DNA of 39,237 nucleotides from Elusimicrobiaceae bacterium. GTDB lineage: Bacteria; Elusimicrobiota; Elusimicrobia; Elusimicrobiales; Elusimicrobiaceae. The notes below the pieces were generated by a model. That model did not search any database. It was not told where the DNA came from and saw only the letters and a program-made list of their open reading frames with translations. How positions within the stretch are numbered: position 1 is the stretch's first letter; the number at the start of each line of letters is the position of its first letter. The stretch spans positions 1-39,237 of the forward strand of contig JAEEMS010000004.1 in NCBI GenBank assembly GCA_016283355.1, in the 5' to 3' direction. Positions 7,693 through 16,139 of the stretch are shown one piece after another. Both the position numbers and the translations under genes were made by a program.

Positions 7693-8991
7693 TTACGGCC
7701 GTATCTTATCCATCATACGGGGGAAAGGGATTGTCTCCCGCACGTGCTGAAGGCCGCAAATCCAGCGCACCATGCGTTCAATACCCATTCCGAATCCGGC
7801 GTGCGGTACACTGCCGTATTTGCGCAAATCCAAATACCAGTCGTATCCGGCAGGATCCAAATCTTGCTCTTTCATACGCTCTACAAGCACGTCATAATCG
7901 GCTTCTCTCTCACTGCCGCCGATAATTTCTCCGGCGCCTTCCGGCCCGATGACGTCCACCGCCAATACTACTTTCGGATTTTTGGGGTCACGCTTCATAT
8001 AGAATGCCTTAATAGCGGCCGGGTAGCGGTGAATCATAATAGGGGTATCGTAATCTTCGCCTAAGAGCGTTTCTTCGTCTCCACCTATATCGCCGCCCCA
8101 CTGCGTATTATTGCCTTTTTTGTGCAGAATTTCAATGGCATCCGTGTAATCAATACGCGGAAATTTCTTTTCCACCGTGGCTTGTAATTTGGAAGTATCG
8201 CGTTCCAAAGTTTTCAAGTCATCGGCGCGGTTTTTGAGCACTTGCGCTACAATGTATTTAATAAAATCTTCCGCCAGATCCATGTTGTCATCCAAATCGT
8301 TGTAAGCCACTTCCGGTTCTACCATCCAAAATTCCGTCAAGTGGCGGCGCGTTTTGGATTTTTCGGCACGGAACGTCGGCCCGAAACAATAGGTTCGCCC
8401 CAATGCCATGGCAGAGGCCTCCCCATATAATTGTCCGCTTTGGGATAAAAACGCTTTTTCTCCAAAGTAGTCCGTTTCAAACAGAGTACTTTTTCCTTCG
8501 CAAGCGGCCGGCGTTAAAATCGGCGAATCGGAAAGTACAAATCCGTTTTTATGCAGATATTCGCGAATGGCAAAAATAATTTCATCGCGGATGCGCAAAA
8601 TGGCCATTTGTTTGGCCGAACGCAACCATAAATGACGGTTGTGCATTAAAAATTCCGGCCCATGTTCTTTGGGTGAAATTGGGTAATCTTTAGCCAATTG
8701 CACTATTTCCAAGTTCTTGACGCCCAGCTCATAGCCAAGGGGGGAACGTTTATCTTCGCGCACCGTTCCCGTAACGACGATGGAAGATTCTTGCGTTACT
8801 TTATCGGCTAAATCAAATTGCTCCGGAGTTACATCCCCTTTGAACATTACGCATTGGATAATACCGCTTCCGTCGCGAAGTTGCAAAAAATGCAATTTGC
8901 CGCTGGAGCGTTTATTGTAAAGCCACCCTTTTAGGGTAATTTCTTGGCCTAAGTATTGGCCTACATCTTTCACACGATATTTGCTGGACAT
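7693..8991 (-). CDS. asnS: Asparaginyl-tRNA synthetase
   Basis: AsnRS (432 residues) charges tRNA-Asn with asparagine. The N-terminal OB anticodon-binding domain (residues ~1-105) includes [22 protein letters not shown]. The class II core has motif 2 ([21 protein letters not shown]) and motif 3 ([16 protein letters not shown]) with the family ending RETIPFPRM. This fits AsnRS better than AspRS, and a separate bacterial AspRS lies at 10550. AAGAAGG precedes the ATG. The start codon is only about 16 bases from a terminator hairpin, leaving no room for a private promoter downstream of it. Confidence 0.96.
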   Translation of the reverse strand: MSSKYRVKDVGQYLGQEITLKGWLYNKRSSGKLHFLQLRDGSGIIQCVMFKGDVTPEQFDLADKVTQESSIVVTGTVREDKRSPLGYELGVKNLEIVQLAKDYPISPKEHGPEFLMHNRHLWLRSAKQMAILRIRDEIIFAIREYLHKNGFVLSDSPILTPAACEGKSTLFETDYFGEKAFLSQSGQLYGEASAMALGRTYCFGPTFRAEKSKTRRHLTEFWMVEPEVAYNDLDDNMDLAEDFIKYIVAQVLKNRADDLKTLERDTSKLQATVEKKFPRIDYTDAIEILHKKGNNTQWGGDIGGDEETLLGEDYDTPIMIHRYPAAIKAFYMKRDPKNPKVVLAVDVIGPEGAGEIIGGSEREADYDVLVERMKEQDLDPAGYDWYLDLRKYGSVPHAGFGMGIERMVRWICGLQHVRETIPFPRMMDKIRP

Positions 8992-9006
8992 AAAAACCTT
9001 CTTATT

Positions 9007-9028
9007 AAAAAAGCCCCGAGTGGGGCTC
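9007..9028 (-). terminator. Terminator hairpin immediately upstream of asnS
   Basis: On the minus strand, AGCCCC ACTC GGGGCT (9027 to 9012) is followed by TTTTTTAAT. It duplicates the hairpin at 9105-9130. It sits 16-20 bases before the asnS ATG, so it may act as an attenuator. Confidence 0.75.
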
Positions 9029-9036
9029 TAAATTAA

Positions 9037-9104
9037 AACGTGATTGGCACCCGAACGACGACCTCTTCGTTGATTCACCTTCGGGGCGAAACGCGCCTAC
9101 CCAC
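9037..9104 (-). pseudogene. Decayed tRNA copy (tRNA-Ala-derived remnant)
   Basis: On the minus strand this segment aligns with the intact tRNA-Ala next door over its 3' half: AACGAAGAGGTCGTCG against AACGAGGAGGTCGTCGG, and the shared end ATCACGT. It has lost one G in the T-stem, so the stem no longer pairs. Its 5' half does not form a proper D-arm or acceptor stem. Both copies are followed by near-identical AGCCCC..GGGGCT hairpins, so the duplicated unit was tRNA plus terminator. A functional divergent RNA or an asnS leader element is an alternative. Confidence 0.6.
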
Positions 9105-9130
9105 TAAAATTAAAGCCCCGCTTGGGGCTC
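9105..9130 (-). terminator. Terminator of tRNA-Ala
   Basis: On the minus strand, AGCCCC AAGC GGGGCT (9129 to 9114) is followed by TTAATTTT, 7 bases after the 3' end of the tRNA. The U-tract is interrupted, so some read-through is plausible. Confidence 0.75.
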
Positions 9131-9136
9131 AAATTT

Positions 9137-9209
9137 TGGACGTGATCGGGATCGAACCGACGACCTCCTCGTTGCGAACGAGGCGCTCTCCCAGCTGAGC
9201 TACACGCCC
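9137..9209 (-). tRNA. tRNA-Ala (anticodon CGC)
   Basis: A complete 73-nt cloverleaf can be folded by eye. The acceptor GGGCGTG pairs with CACGTCC and includes the G3:U70 wobble that is the alanine identity element. The D-arm is GCTC..GAGC. The anticodon stem CCTCG/CGAGG has loop TTCGCAA, giving anticodon CGC (codon GCG). The T-arm is GTCGG TTCGATC CCGAT and the discriminator is A73. CCA is not encoded, so it would be added by the nucleotidyltransferase. Confidence 0.95.
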
Positions 9210-9241
9210 GTGAAATCTTTTGTCGTACTGACAACATACTT

Positions 9242-9270
9242 ATTATAACAAATCTGTTTATTTTTTTCAA
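9242..9270 (-). promoter_or_regulatory. Promoter of tRNA-Ala
   Basis: On the minus strand, -35 TTGAAA (9265-9270), a 17-bp spacer and -10 TATAAT (9242-9247) form a near-consensus sigma-70-type promoter. The predicted start near 9235 is about 26 bases upstream of the tRNA 5' end. Confidence 0.85.
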
Positions 9271-9310
9271 AAAACGCACCGTTTACCTTTCCCGTACGCG
9301 TTTAAAATGC

Positions 9311-9323
9311 TAAAATATCTTAT
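9311..9323 (+). promoter_or_regulatory. -10 element for leaderless hisS-aspS mRNA
   Basis: TAAAAT (9311-9316) lies exactly 7 bases before the hisS ATG at 9324, and no Shine-Dalgarno sequence is present. Confidence 0.55.
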
Positions 9324-10553
9324 ATGGCAAAACTTGTACGCGGGTTCCGCGATATTTTTGAACCCCAATCTAAATCTTTTACCGAATTGGAAAACTGCGC
9401 ACGCGGCGTGTTTTCCCTGTACGGGTTTAGCGAACTGCGCCTGCCCACTGTGGAACAAAAGGAATTATTCGTCAAATCTACCGGCGAAACCACTGATATC
9501 GTACAAAAGGAAATGTACGCTTTTGAAGATGCCGGTCATCGTCAATTGGCAATCCGCCCCGAGGGAACCCCCGGCGTGGTACGCGCGTATTTGGAAAATA
9601 ATTTTGTACAACAAGCTCCCGTGCAAAAGTTCTACTATATCGGCAATATGTTCCGTGCCGAACGTCCGCAAGCCGGCCGCTACCGCGAATTTGAACAAAT
9701 TGGCGCAGAGTATATCGGCAATTCCGCCCCTGCCGCGGATGCGGAAGTAATTTTAATGCTTAAAGATATCGTGGCCAAATTCGGGGCAAAAAATTACCGC
9801 GTGAAAATCAATAGTTTAGGATGCGATAAATGTCGCCCGCTTTATCGCCAAGCGCTCATTGATTTCTTATCCAAAGAAAAAGACACGTTGTGCGAGAACT
9901 GCCAAGTACGTCTGGAAAAAAATCCACTGCGTGTGTTAGATTGCAAAATTGACGGTCCTCGTTTTGTAGGCCGCGTACCGACCATGCAACTCTGCCCGGA
10001 TTGCCAAGCGCATTTTGACGAGGTGCAAGCACTACTGAAAGGAAAAATCGATTTTGAAGTAGACCCAATGCTCGTGCGTGGGCTTGATTATTACTCTCGT
10101 ACCGTATTTGAATTTCAAGCCGGCGATGCTTCCCAAAACGCCATTGCCGCCGGTGGCCGTTATGATAGTTTAATCAAAAATATGGGTGGTCCCGCCACAC
10201 CTGCTATCGGTTGGGCTATGGGCGCAGAGCGTGTCATATTATCACGCGGAGAAATCCCCGTTGAAAAGCCGAAATCCATTTATGTTGTTTCCATGGAAAA
10301 ATCTTGCAACGAAACCGCTTTCAACCTAATGCAAACGCTTCGTCAAGCAGGTATCCGCACCGAGGGGGGACTCTTTGATAAAAATATCAAAGGGCAAATG
10401 AAACAGTCCGACCGTTGCGGTGCCGCTTATGCGCTTATTTTAGGCGGAGATGAACTTGCCAAACAAGTAGTAACCCTTAAAAATTTAACAACGGGCGACC
10501 AACAACAAATTGCCCTTTCTGAAATTGTAAACGAGGTTAAAAAAATCTTATGA
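9324..10553 (+). CDS. hisS: Histidyl-tRNA synthetase
   Basis: HisRS (409 residues) charges tRNA-His. It has class II motif 1 around RLPTVEQKELF, motif 2 in FYYIGNMFRAERPQAGRYREFEQIGAE, and the HisRS-specific LVRGLDYYSRTVFEF and GGRYDSLI boxes. The C-terminal anticodon-binding domain begins near residue 315. Four cysteine pairs lie in the insertion at residues ~170-230 (CDKC, CENC, CPDC), as in many bacterial HisRS. The stop overlaps the aspS start as ATGA, so hisS-aspS is one operon. The gene diverges from the tRNA-Ala/asnS unit. Confidence 0.96.
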   Translation: MAKLVRGFRDIFEPQSKSFTELENCARGVFSLYGFSELRLPTVEQKELFVKSTGETTDIVQKEMYAFEDAGHRQLAIRPEGTPGVVRAYLENNFVQQAPVQKFYYIGNMFRAERPQAGRYREFEQIGAEYIGNSAPAADAEVILMLKDIVAKFGAKNYRVKINSLGCDKCRPLYRQALIDFLSKEKDTLCENCQVRLEKNPLRVLDCKIDGPRFVGRVPTMQLCPDCQAHFDEVQALLKGKIDFEVDPMLVRGLDYYSRTVFEFQAGDASQNAIAAGGRYDSLIKNMGGPATPAIGWAMGAERVILSRGEIPVEKPKSIYVVSMEKSCNETAFNLMQTLRQAGIRTEGGLFDKNIKGQMKQSDRCGAAYALILGGDELAKQVVTLKNLTTGDQQQIALSEIVNEVKKIL

Positions 10554-12301
10554 AACGTACGATGTACTGCGGCGATGTAACAGCCAAACAAATTGGAACC
10601 ACACAAACGCTTTGCGGATGGGTAAATGCTTACCGCAATCACGGCGGCGTATTATTTATTGATTTAAGAGACCGTACCGGTTTTTGCCAGGTGGTCATAG
10701 AACCTTCCCGCCCGTTTTTTAACGAAGCTTATGGAGTACGCAATGAATATGTACTCCAAGTAACCGGTAAAGTACAACACCGTATTGAAGGTGCCGTGAA
10801 CAAAAATATCAAAACCGGTGAAGTGGAACTTGTAGCCGAAGATTTTAAAGTATTAAATACTTCTATTGCCCTTCCCTTTGATGTAGACAAATCGCGCGAA
10901 GCGCAAGAAGAAACTCGTTTGAAATACCGTTATTTGGATTTACGTAATCCAAAAATGTTTGCCAATCTTCACTTACGCCACCGTATTGCACAGGCCGCCC
11001 GTCGTTATTTGGACGCGAAGGGATTTATTGAAGTAGAAACCCCCGTTTTAACACGTTCTACTCCTGAAGGAGCGCGTGACTATCTCGTTCCGTCTCGTGT
11101 TCACCATGGCGAATTTTACGCACTTCCGCAAAGCCCGCAGATGTTTAAACAAACGTTAATGGCCAGTGGAATTGACCGCTATTTCCAATTGGCACGCTGT
11201 TTCCGCGACGAAGATTTACGCGCAGACCGCCAACCCGAACACACGCAAATCGATATGGAAATGTCCTTTGTAACAATTGACGACATCCATGAAATTGTGG
11301 AAGGGCTTATGACGGAAATTTTTAAAACAGCCGGCAAAGAATTGCAAACGCCGTTTGTAAAACTTCCGTTTGTGCAGGCCATGGAGCGTTTCGGTTCCGA
11401 CAAGCCGGACTTGCGCTATAGTTTAGAACTCAAAAATGCAAATACTGTCTTTGCCAAAACGGAATTTAAAGTATTTAAAGACGTTTTATCTGCCGGAGGG
11501 CTTATACAGGCCGTGCGCGGGGAAAAAGGTGCTGCCTATGCCCGCAGCCGCATGGATAAACTCACCGAACTGGTAAAAAAGAACGGTGCCAAAGGCCTTG
11601 TATGGCTCAAAGTAAATGAAGGAAAAGTGGAAGGCCCGTCCGCAAAATTTTTCTCTGCCGAAGAATTGGAAGGTGTCAAAAATTTAGTAGGCGCACAAAA
11701 CGGTGACGCTATCTTTATCGGTAGCGATACCGCCACGCGCACTTGCCAAACTTTCATGGGCGCTTTACGCAAAGAACTCATCAAAGAGCTTCCGCAAGAA
11801 AAGGAATGGGCATTTGCATGGATTACCAACTTCCCGCTTTTGGAATTTATTCCGGAAGAAAACCGTTGGGATGCTGCCCATAATCCGTTCACAGCTCCGG
11901 TGGAGGAAGATTTGCCCAATTTAGAAAAAGATCCGGGCTCGGTCCGTTCCTACCAATTTGACTTGGTGCTTAACGGCAACGAACTGGCTTCCGGTTCGGT
12001 ACGTAATTGCCGCAGAGAAGTGCAGGAACGTATTTTGGCACTGATGAAACATTCTAAAGAAGAAGCCGCCCGCCGTTTCGGTATGCTTTTAAATGCATTG
12101 GAAGCAGGGGCACCTCCCCACGGAGGGATTGGCCTCGGGTTGGACCGTATTACGGCACTTTTGGCCGGGGAAGATTCCATCCGTGAAGTTATTGCTTTCC
12201 CCAAAACGGCACAAGCGGTTTGCCCACTCACAGATTCGCCCAACGTGGTAGACCAAGTCCAACTGGATGAATTAGGAATTGCGCTTGTAAAGGAACAATA
12301 A
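10550..12301 (+). CDS. aspS: Aspartyl-tRNA synthetase (bacterial type, with non-discriminating signature)
   Basis: AspRS (583 residues) has an N-terminal OB domain, a class II core with motif 2 (FRDEDLRADRQPEHTQIDMEMS), the bacterial GAD insertion (~residues 280-420), and motif 3 in GIGLGLDRITALL. The tail AFPKTAQAVCPLTDSP is typical. Residue 31 is His (YRNHGGVLFIDLRD) and residue 81 is Gly (RIEGAVNKN). In studied AspRSs this His/Gly pair marks enzymes that also charge tRNA-Asn, whereas discriminating ones carry Leu/Lys. A separate asnS lies less than 2 kb away, so the signature is unexpected. Confidence 0.96.
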   Translation: MKRTMYCGDVTAKQIGTTQTLCGWVNAYRNHGGVLFIDLRDRTGFCQVVIEPSRPFFNEAYGVRNEYVLQVTGKVQHRIEGAVNKNIKTGEVELVAEDFKVLNTSIALPFDVDKSREAQEETRLKYRYLDLRNPKMFANLHLRHRIAQAARRYLDAKGFIEVETPVLTRSTPEGARDYLVPSRVHHGEFYALPQSPQMFKQTLMASGIDRYFQLARCFRDEDLRADRQPEHTQIDMEMSFVTIDDIHEIVEGLMTEIFKTAGKELQTPFVKLPFVQAMERFGSDKPDLRYSLELKNANTVFAKTEFKVFKDVLSAGGLIQAVRGEKGAAYARSRMDKLTELVKKNGAKGLVWLKVNEGKVEGPSAKFFSAEELEGVKNLVGAQNGDAIFIGSDTATRTCQTFMGALRKELIKELPQEKEWAFAWITNFPLLEFIPEENRWDAAHNPFTAPVEEDLPNLEKDPGSVRSYQFDLVLNGNELASGSVRNCRREVQERILALMKHSKEEAARRFGMLLNALEAGAPPHGGIGLGLDRITALLAGEDSIREVIAFPKTAQAVCPLTDSPNVVDQVQLDELGIALVKEQ

Positions 12302-12346
12302 AATTCAACGAAGTAATTTTTCGGCAGATGCTTCTGAGGAAAAGGT

Positions 12347-14002
12347 ATGGATGAAGATAGAGGTATCCTAGTAGGCGGGCTTATTTTATTGGCATTGGCA
12401 ATAGCATTGCTAGCCGTCTGGCGCGTTTGGATTTATAAGCCGGCGTCTCCGATACATTCTCTATACGATTCGAAAAGTACAAATTCCTATTTTGCGCAAA
12501 ACGCAGACCCCGAAACTTTGTCCCAAAAAATACGCCGTCAAGAACTGATGGCTGCTCCGGATTTTTCTTTATCTTCGCCGGAGGACTTAGGCCGAACAAA
12601 CAAATTCGTAATCACGGATCCGTCCACAGTTTCCGCAGTAAAAAAAGAAACCGCTGCACCCGCATGGAAAAAATATTTAGGCCAGCCGGCCCCCTTGCCC
12701 CATTCTACCTCTTATTCGGGTATGTCCAACGGGGCTTATCCAACTACAACTACTACGGGGAATCAAACGCCCATTCCCCTTAGCACTTATACACATTTTT
12801 CACAGCCGTCCTCTCTTGGAGATTCCCAAGAATTAAATACAGTCCGAGAGCAAATATTGGCACCTTATTTGTTGCCCAAACCGGAAGCCCAAACCAAATT
12901 GAATAACAATTTGCGAAATTTAAGCAATTCTATTGCCCTGGCCCTACAAAGGTTTTTAACTCCCAAAAGCAAAAAAGAAACAAATATTGAGAAGTATTTA
13001 CACAAAACAGAGCAAACATCTCCATCTGCAGGATTGGAAGATCCCTTCCAAGAAATGATGGTACAAATCAATAACCAAAAAAATGAGATTGTTCAAAATG
13101 TTACCCAAGCATTCGGGGCGCAGGCCGGGCAACGCGCCGGCGCACTTATGAGCGATTTCCAACGTGATTTGTCGTCTGAAATTTCCAAAACGGACCAAGC
13201 TCCTCAAACAACCGTTCAAAACATACAAAAAATTACTAAAAATTATCAACAAAAATTTGAAAAAATGAATCAAGAAAACCAATACAATCAGTATGTGGAG
13301 AATCTTACCCAAGATTATAACAAGCAACTGCAAGATTTGCAGGAAATTTATCCCGGTAATCCGGATTTACAACAAGAACTTGCCCGTATCTATCAAGAAT
13401 ATTTATCCAAAGATTTATCCTTGTCTTCACAAAATCTAACGTCACAGGAATATAGTACCGCTAAGTATGAAAATCACTATGCCCTTCAAAAAGAAGCGCA
13501 AGAAGCTGTCAAAAAATTAGGGGGCTCTGTAAACGATTTGCTCAAATATGAACAAGACCAAGAAAAACAAAAATGGCGGGAACAACAACAATTGGAAGAA
13601 GAGGGGAAAATTATAAGTGTTCCGCGCAAAATGTCCGAGACAGACACGGCAGGGCTGTCCACAACTTTGGAAAAAGAGCAAAACGATAAGCTCAACGAGT
13701 TTACCCAATACTTTGGCGAAGAAACCGCCGCAACCGTAAGGCCTATCTTGCAAAACTATTATCAACAAATGATGCAAACGGCCCGGGAAGAAATGACGGA
13801 TACGGACCGTATGCGCCAACAGGCCTTGCTTCGTTTGGAGGCCAACCGTAAAATTTTAGATGTGCAAATAGCCGCTGTGGAGCGGATGAATATTCCGCAG
13901 GATCAAAAAGAACAAACCTTGCAGTCATTGGAAAAAGAGCAAATCGCCTTACAAGATATGCTGCGCGAACTACAACAGCAAATGGCTGCTGCCAACCGTT
14001 AA
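12347..14002 (+). CDS. Membrane-anchored Gln-rich coiled-coil protein of unknown function
   Basis: This 551-residue protein matches no family I recognise. Residues ~7-27 form a single N-terminal membrane anchor (ILVGGLILLALAIALLAVW). Residues ~45-230 are a low-complexity Ser/Thr/Pro/Gln stretch. Residues ~235-551 are strongly Gln/Glu/Lys-rich with heptad-like helices, including the last 100 residues (e.g. LEANRKILDVQIAAVERM). GAGGAAAAGG precedes the ATG. It follows aspS by 45 bases. Its stop overlaps the stop of the convergent TPR-SpoIID gene inside TTAA. An envelope scaffold or tether is a possible role by shape only. Confidence 0.8.
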   Translation: MDEDRGILVGGLILLALAIALLAVWRVWIYKPASPIHSLYDSKSTNSYFAQNADPETLSQKIRRQELMAAPDFSLSSPEDLGRTNKFVITDPSTVSAVKKETAAPAWKKYLGQPAPLPHSTSYSGMSNGAYPTTTTTGNQTPIPLSTYTHFSQPSSLGDSQELNTVREQILAPYLLPKPEAQTKLNNNLRNLSNSIALALQRFLTPKSKKETNIEKYLHKTEQTSPSAGLEDPFQEMMVQINNQKNEIVQNVTQAFGAQAGQRAGALMSDFQRDLSSEISKTDQAPQTTVQNIQKITKNYQQKFEKMNQENQYNQYVENLTQDYNKQLQDLQEIYPGNPDLQQELARIYQEYLSKDLSLSSQNLTSQEYSTAKYENHYALQKEAQEAVKKLGGSVNDLLKYEQDQEKQKWREQQQLEEEGKIISVPRKMSETDTAGLSTTLEKEQNDKLNEFTQYFGEETAATVRPILQNYYQQMMQTAREEMTDTDRMRQQALLRLEANRKILDVQIAAVERMNIPQDQKEQTLQSLEKEQIALQDMLRELQQQMAAANR

Positions 14003-16113
14003 AATCCATCCAGAAATGTACTATTTTTAAATTCGTTGGAAGGGGATATTTGTTCCAACGGAGAATAAAAATTAGCCAGCGGGAAATAATGATGTAAAAT
14101 CGTTTGGTAATGTTGTCCTTCCTCGGCTCTTCCGGCTGCCCCCGTTTGGTCAAAACCCACTCCGTGCCCCCATCCGCCTCCATAGAGTACAAAATACTTC
14201 AATTGGCGGTTTTCATAATTGGGTTCTACAATAAAATAACTGCTGCGCAACATCCCTAACCCTAAATTGGAACGGATAATATTTTCTTTTTTTAATGTAA
14301 TTTGCCCTTTCGTTCCTTTGACAATTAATTTGCTAACATAGCCCGATTTCGTCCGTTGCTCCGGTATAAGGGCCACTATTTTGCCAATATCTTTTTTCTT
14401 TCGTTGAATTTCTTTCTGCAAATCTTCTATCGTAATGACCCGCGCCCAACGGAAAGCGGAAGCACTTACATTTTTATCATAACGGCTGTATGCTTCCTGC
14501 GGATATTGAAGCAACTCTTTAAACTGATAGGGCTGTAAATTCTCTAAATCCAACCGTTTATAATCAGACACAGAATGCAAATAGGGAGTTTCACTCCATC
14601 CGGCATCTTGGGCACTTTGTGTAATTCCTCCGGTATTGGCCGAAAATACACCCTCAATTGGCTTGTCTTCATAGAGAAGCACTTCCCCCAAGGTGGTAGA
14701 AACGGCATCATTGCCACTTGGGCTTTCACTCAGAACTCCACCGTAAACCTGACAATTTTGGCTGTCACACAAATCGAATCCATATTTTTTGTGCTTGTTT
14801 TTATGTTTTAGCGCGTAGGTTCGTGCCAAAACCGCTTGTGCTTTCAAGGCATCCGCCGGAAACTGGGTAGGCATTTCGGAGGCAATGACTCCTAACAAAT
14901 ACTCTTCTATCGTTACGATATTGATAGGGACCAGTGTATTTAAATTGGGGTTGTAAACTACCTGCAATTTTCCGCGATACTCTCGATCGGTTACGCTCAT
15001 CCATGTCATTCCGGCCCCACTCATGATATTTTTTAAGATAAAGGTAGGGGCTTTTGTATTATCATTGGAACGAGGGGTTACCGTAATGATTTTTTTAAAG
15101 GGAATTTTTGTTCCCTTCGCAGTAAGGATAAACGGTTTACGTTGTTGTAGATGAATCTGCCACTCTTCTCCGGCATTTCCTTTCGCTAACGCTATTCCGT
15201 GCGAATTGGTAATCGTAAAAGGATGCGACATGGTAAACTGAACCACCGTACGTGCGGAAGGATGCCCGTTTTTTTGTACACCCAACCCTATTTTTACTTC
15301 TTCCGGTTTATAAAGAGGGGGTATTGAAATGGGGGTTACAAAAGAAGGAACAAGCGGTTTTTTTTCAGTGGACGTGGGCGTAGGATGGGCCGATACATTG
15401 ACCTTCAACCGTGCCAAGGCCTTATTTGTAATATCATCATGTTTATCAACCGTATAGATCATTCGATATTGACGAATGGCCTCGTCTTTTTTCCCTGTTT
15501 TCTCAAGTGCTTGTGCATAGGAACGACGGGCTTCTGTAAATTGAGGATCATGCGCTACGGCTTTCGCAAACGACTCTCGCGCTTGCGAATATTGTTTATC
15601 TTCGTTTTGTAAGGTTCCCAGCAGATAGTACGCCAAACCGGCATGCGTACCGGAACGGGTTGCCATTTCTAAATTAAATTTAGCCAATTTCCGCTCATTT
15701 AATCCACGTTGGGCACGGGCGAGGTTAATGTAGTGAAAAGCGGCCTTTTCCGGTTTTTGGGAGGGGAATAACGATAAAATACGCTCTGCGGCCGTATATT
15801 GTCCGTCAGAAAGGAGAGCTTCCGCTAACATATCTAAAATATTTTCATCCTGCGGATAAATACGATAGGCGGCCATCATGATATCCACCGCTTTTTTAGC
15901 TTGGTTACGCTCCAGTGCGATAAAAGCCGCGTTTAAAAAAGATATTTTGTCTTGGTTCTTTTTGGATAAATCAATGTAGGCCGCCAATGCTTCTTCCTGT
16001 TGCCCGGAAAAATATAATTCCTTTGCTTGTTGCAAGGCCGCTTTCTCCTCCGCGCCATGAGCAACTGTCGGGGAAACGCAAAAAACAAAAAAAACGGGGA
16101 GAAACCATTTCAT
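13999..16113 (-). CDS. Exported TPR + SpoIID/LytB-domain protein
   Basis: This 704-residue protein begins MKWFLPVFFVFCVSPTVAHGA, a signal peptide. An upstream in-frame start at 16149 would mask it. Residues ~22-220 are TPR-like helices (e.g. AKELYFSGQQEEALAAYIDLSKK). A beta-rich linker follows, then a SpoIID domain: EYLLGVIASEMPTQFPADAL, KAQAVLARTYAL, CDSQNCQVYGG, FSANTGG and GWGHGVGFDQTGAAG. SpoIID enzymes are lytic transglycosylases that cut peptidoglycan strands lacking stem peptides, or help locate amidases. No spore genes are seen, so a cell-wall remodelling role is likelier. The N-terminal TPR fusion is unusual for the family. Confidence 0.9.
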   Translation of the reverse strand: MKWFLPVFFVFCVSPTVAHGAEEKAALQQAKELYFSGQQEEALAAYIDLSKKNQDKISFLNAAFIALERNQAKKAVDIMMAAYRIYPQDENILDMLAEALLSDGQYTAAERILSLFPSQKPEKAAFHYINLARAQRGLNERKLAKFNLEMATRSGTHAGLAYYLLGTLQNEDKQYSQARESFAKAVAHDPQFTEARRSYAQALEKTGKKDEAIRQYRMIYTVDKHDDITNKALARLKVNVSAHPTPTSTEKKPLVPSFVTPISIPPLYKPEEVKIGLGVQKNGHPSARTVVQFTMSHPFTITNSHGIALAKGNAGEEWQIHLQQRKPFILTAKGTKIPFKKIITVTPRSNDNTKAPTFILKNIMSGAGMTWMSVTDREYRGKLQVVYNPNLNTLVPINIVTIEEYLLGVIASEMPTQFPADALKAQAVLARTYALKHKNKHKKYGFDLCDSQNCQVYGGVLSESPSGNDAVSTTLGEVLLYEDKPIEGVFSANTGGITQSAQDAGWSETPYLHSVSDYKRLDLENLQPYQFKELLQYPQEAYSRYDKNVSASAFRWARVITIEDLQKEIQRKKKDIGKIVALIPEQRTKSGYVSKLIVKGTKGQITLKKENIIRSNLGLGMLRSSYFIVEPNYENRQLKYFVLYGGGWGHGVGFDQTGAAGRAEEGQHYQTILHHYFPLANFYSPLEQISPSNEFKNSTFLDGF

Positions 16114-16122
16114 AATGCTTAT

Positions 16123-16139
16123 ATTATATAATAAATAAT
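16123..16139. promoter_or_regulatory. Overlapping divergent -10 elements (lipA + / spoIID-like -)
   Basis: The palindrome ATTATATAAT (16123-16132) gives TATAAT on both strands. On plus it ends 7 bases before the lipA ATG. On minus it ends 9 bases before the ATG at 16113. Neither gene has a visible Shine-Dalgarno sequence, so both transcripts may be leaderless and may compete for polymerase. Confidence 0.5.

Noticed and set aside
9037-9104. T-box riboswitch upstream of asnS
   Set aside because: I see no conserved T-box sequence (GGGUGGnACCGCG type) or stem I layout. The stretch instead matches the adjacent tRNA-Ala 3' half. A covariance search would settle it.
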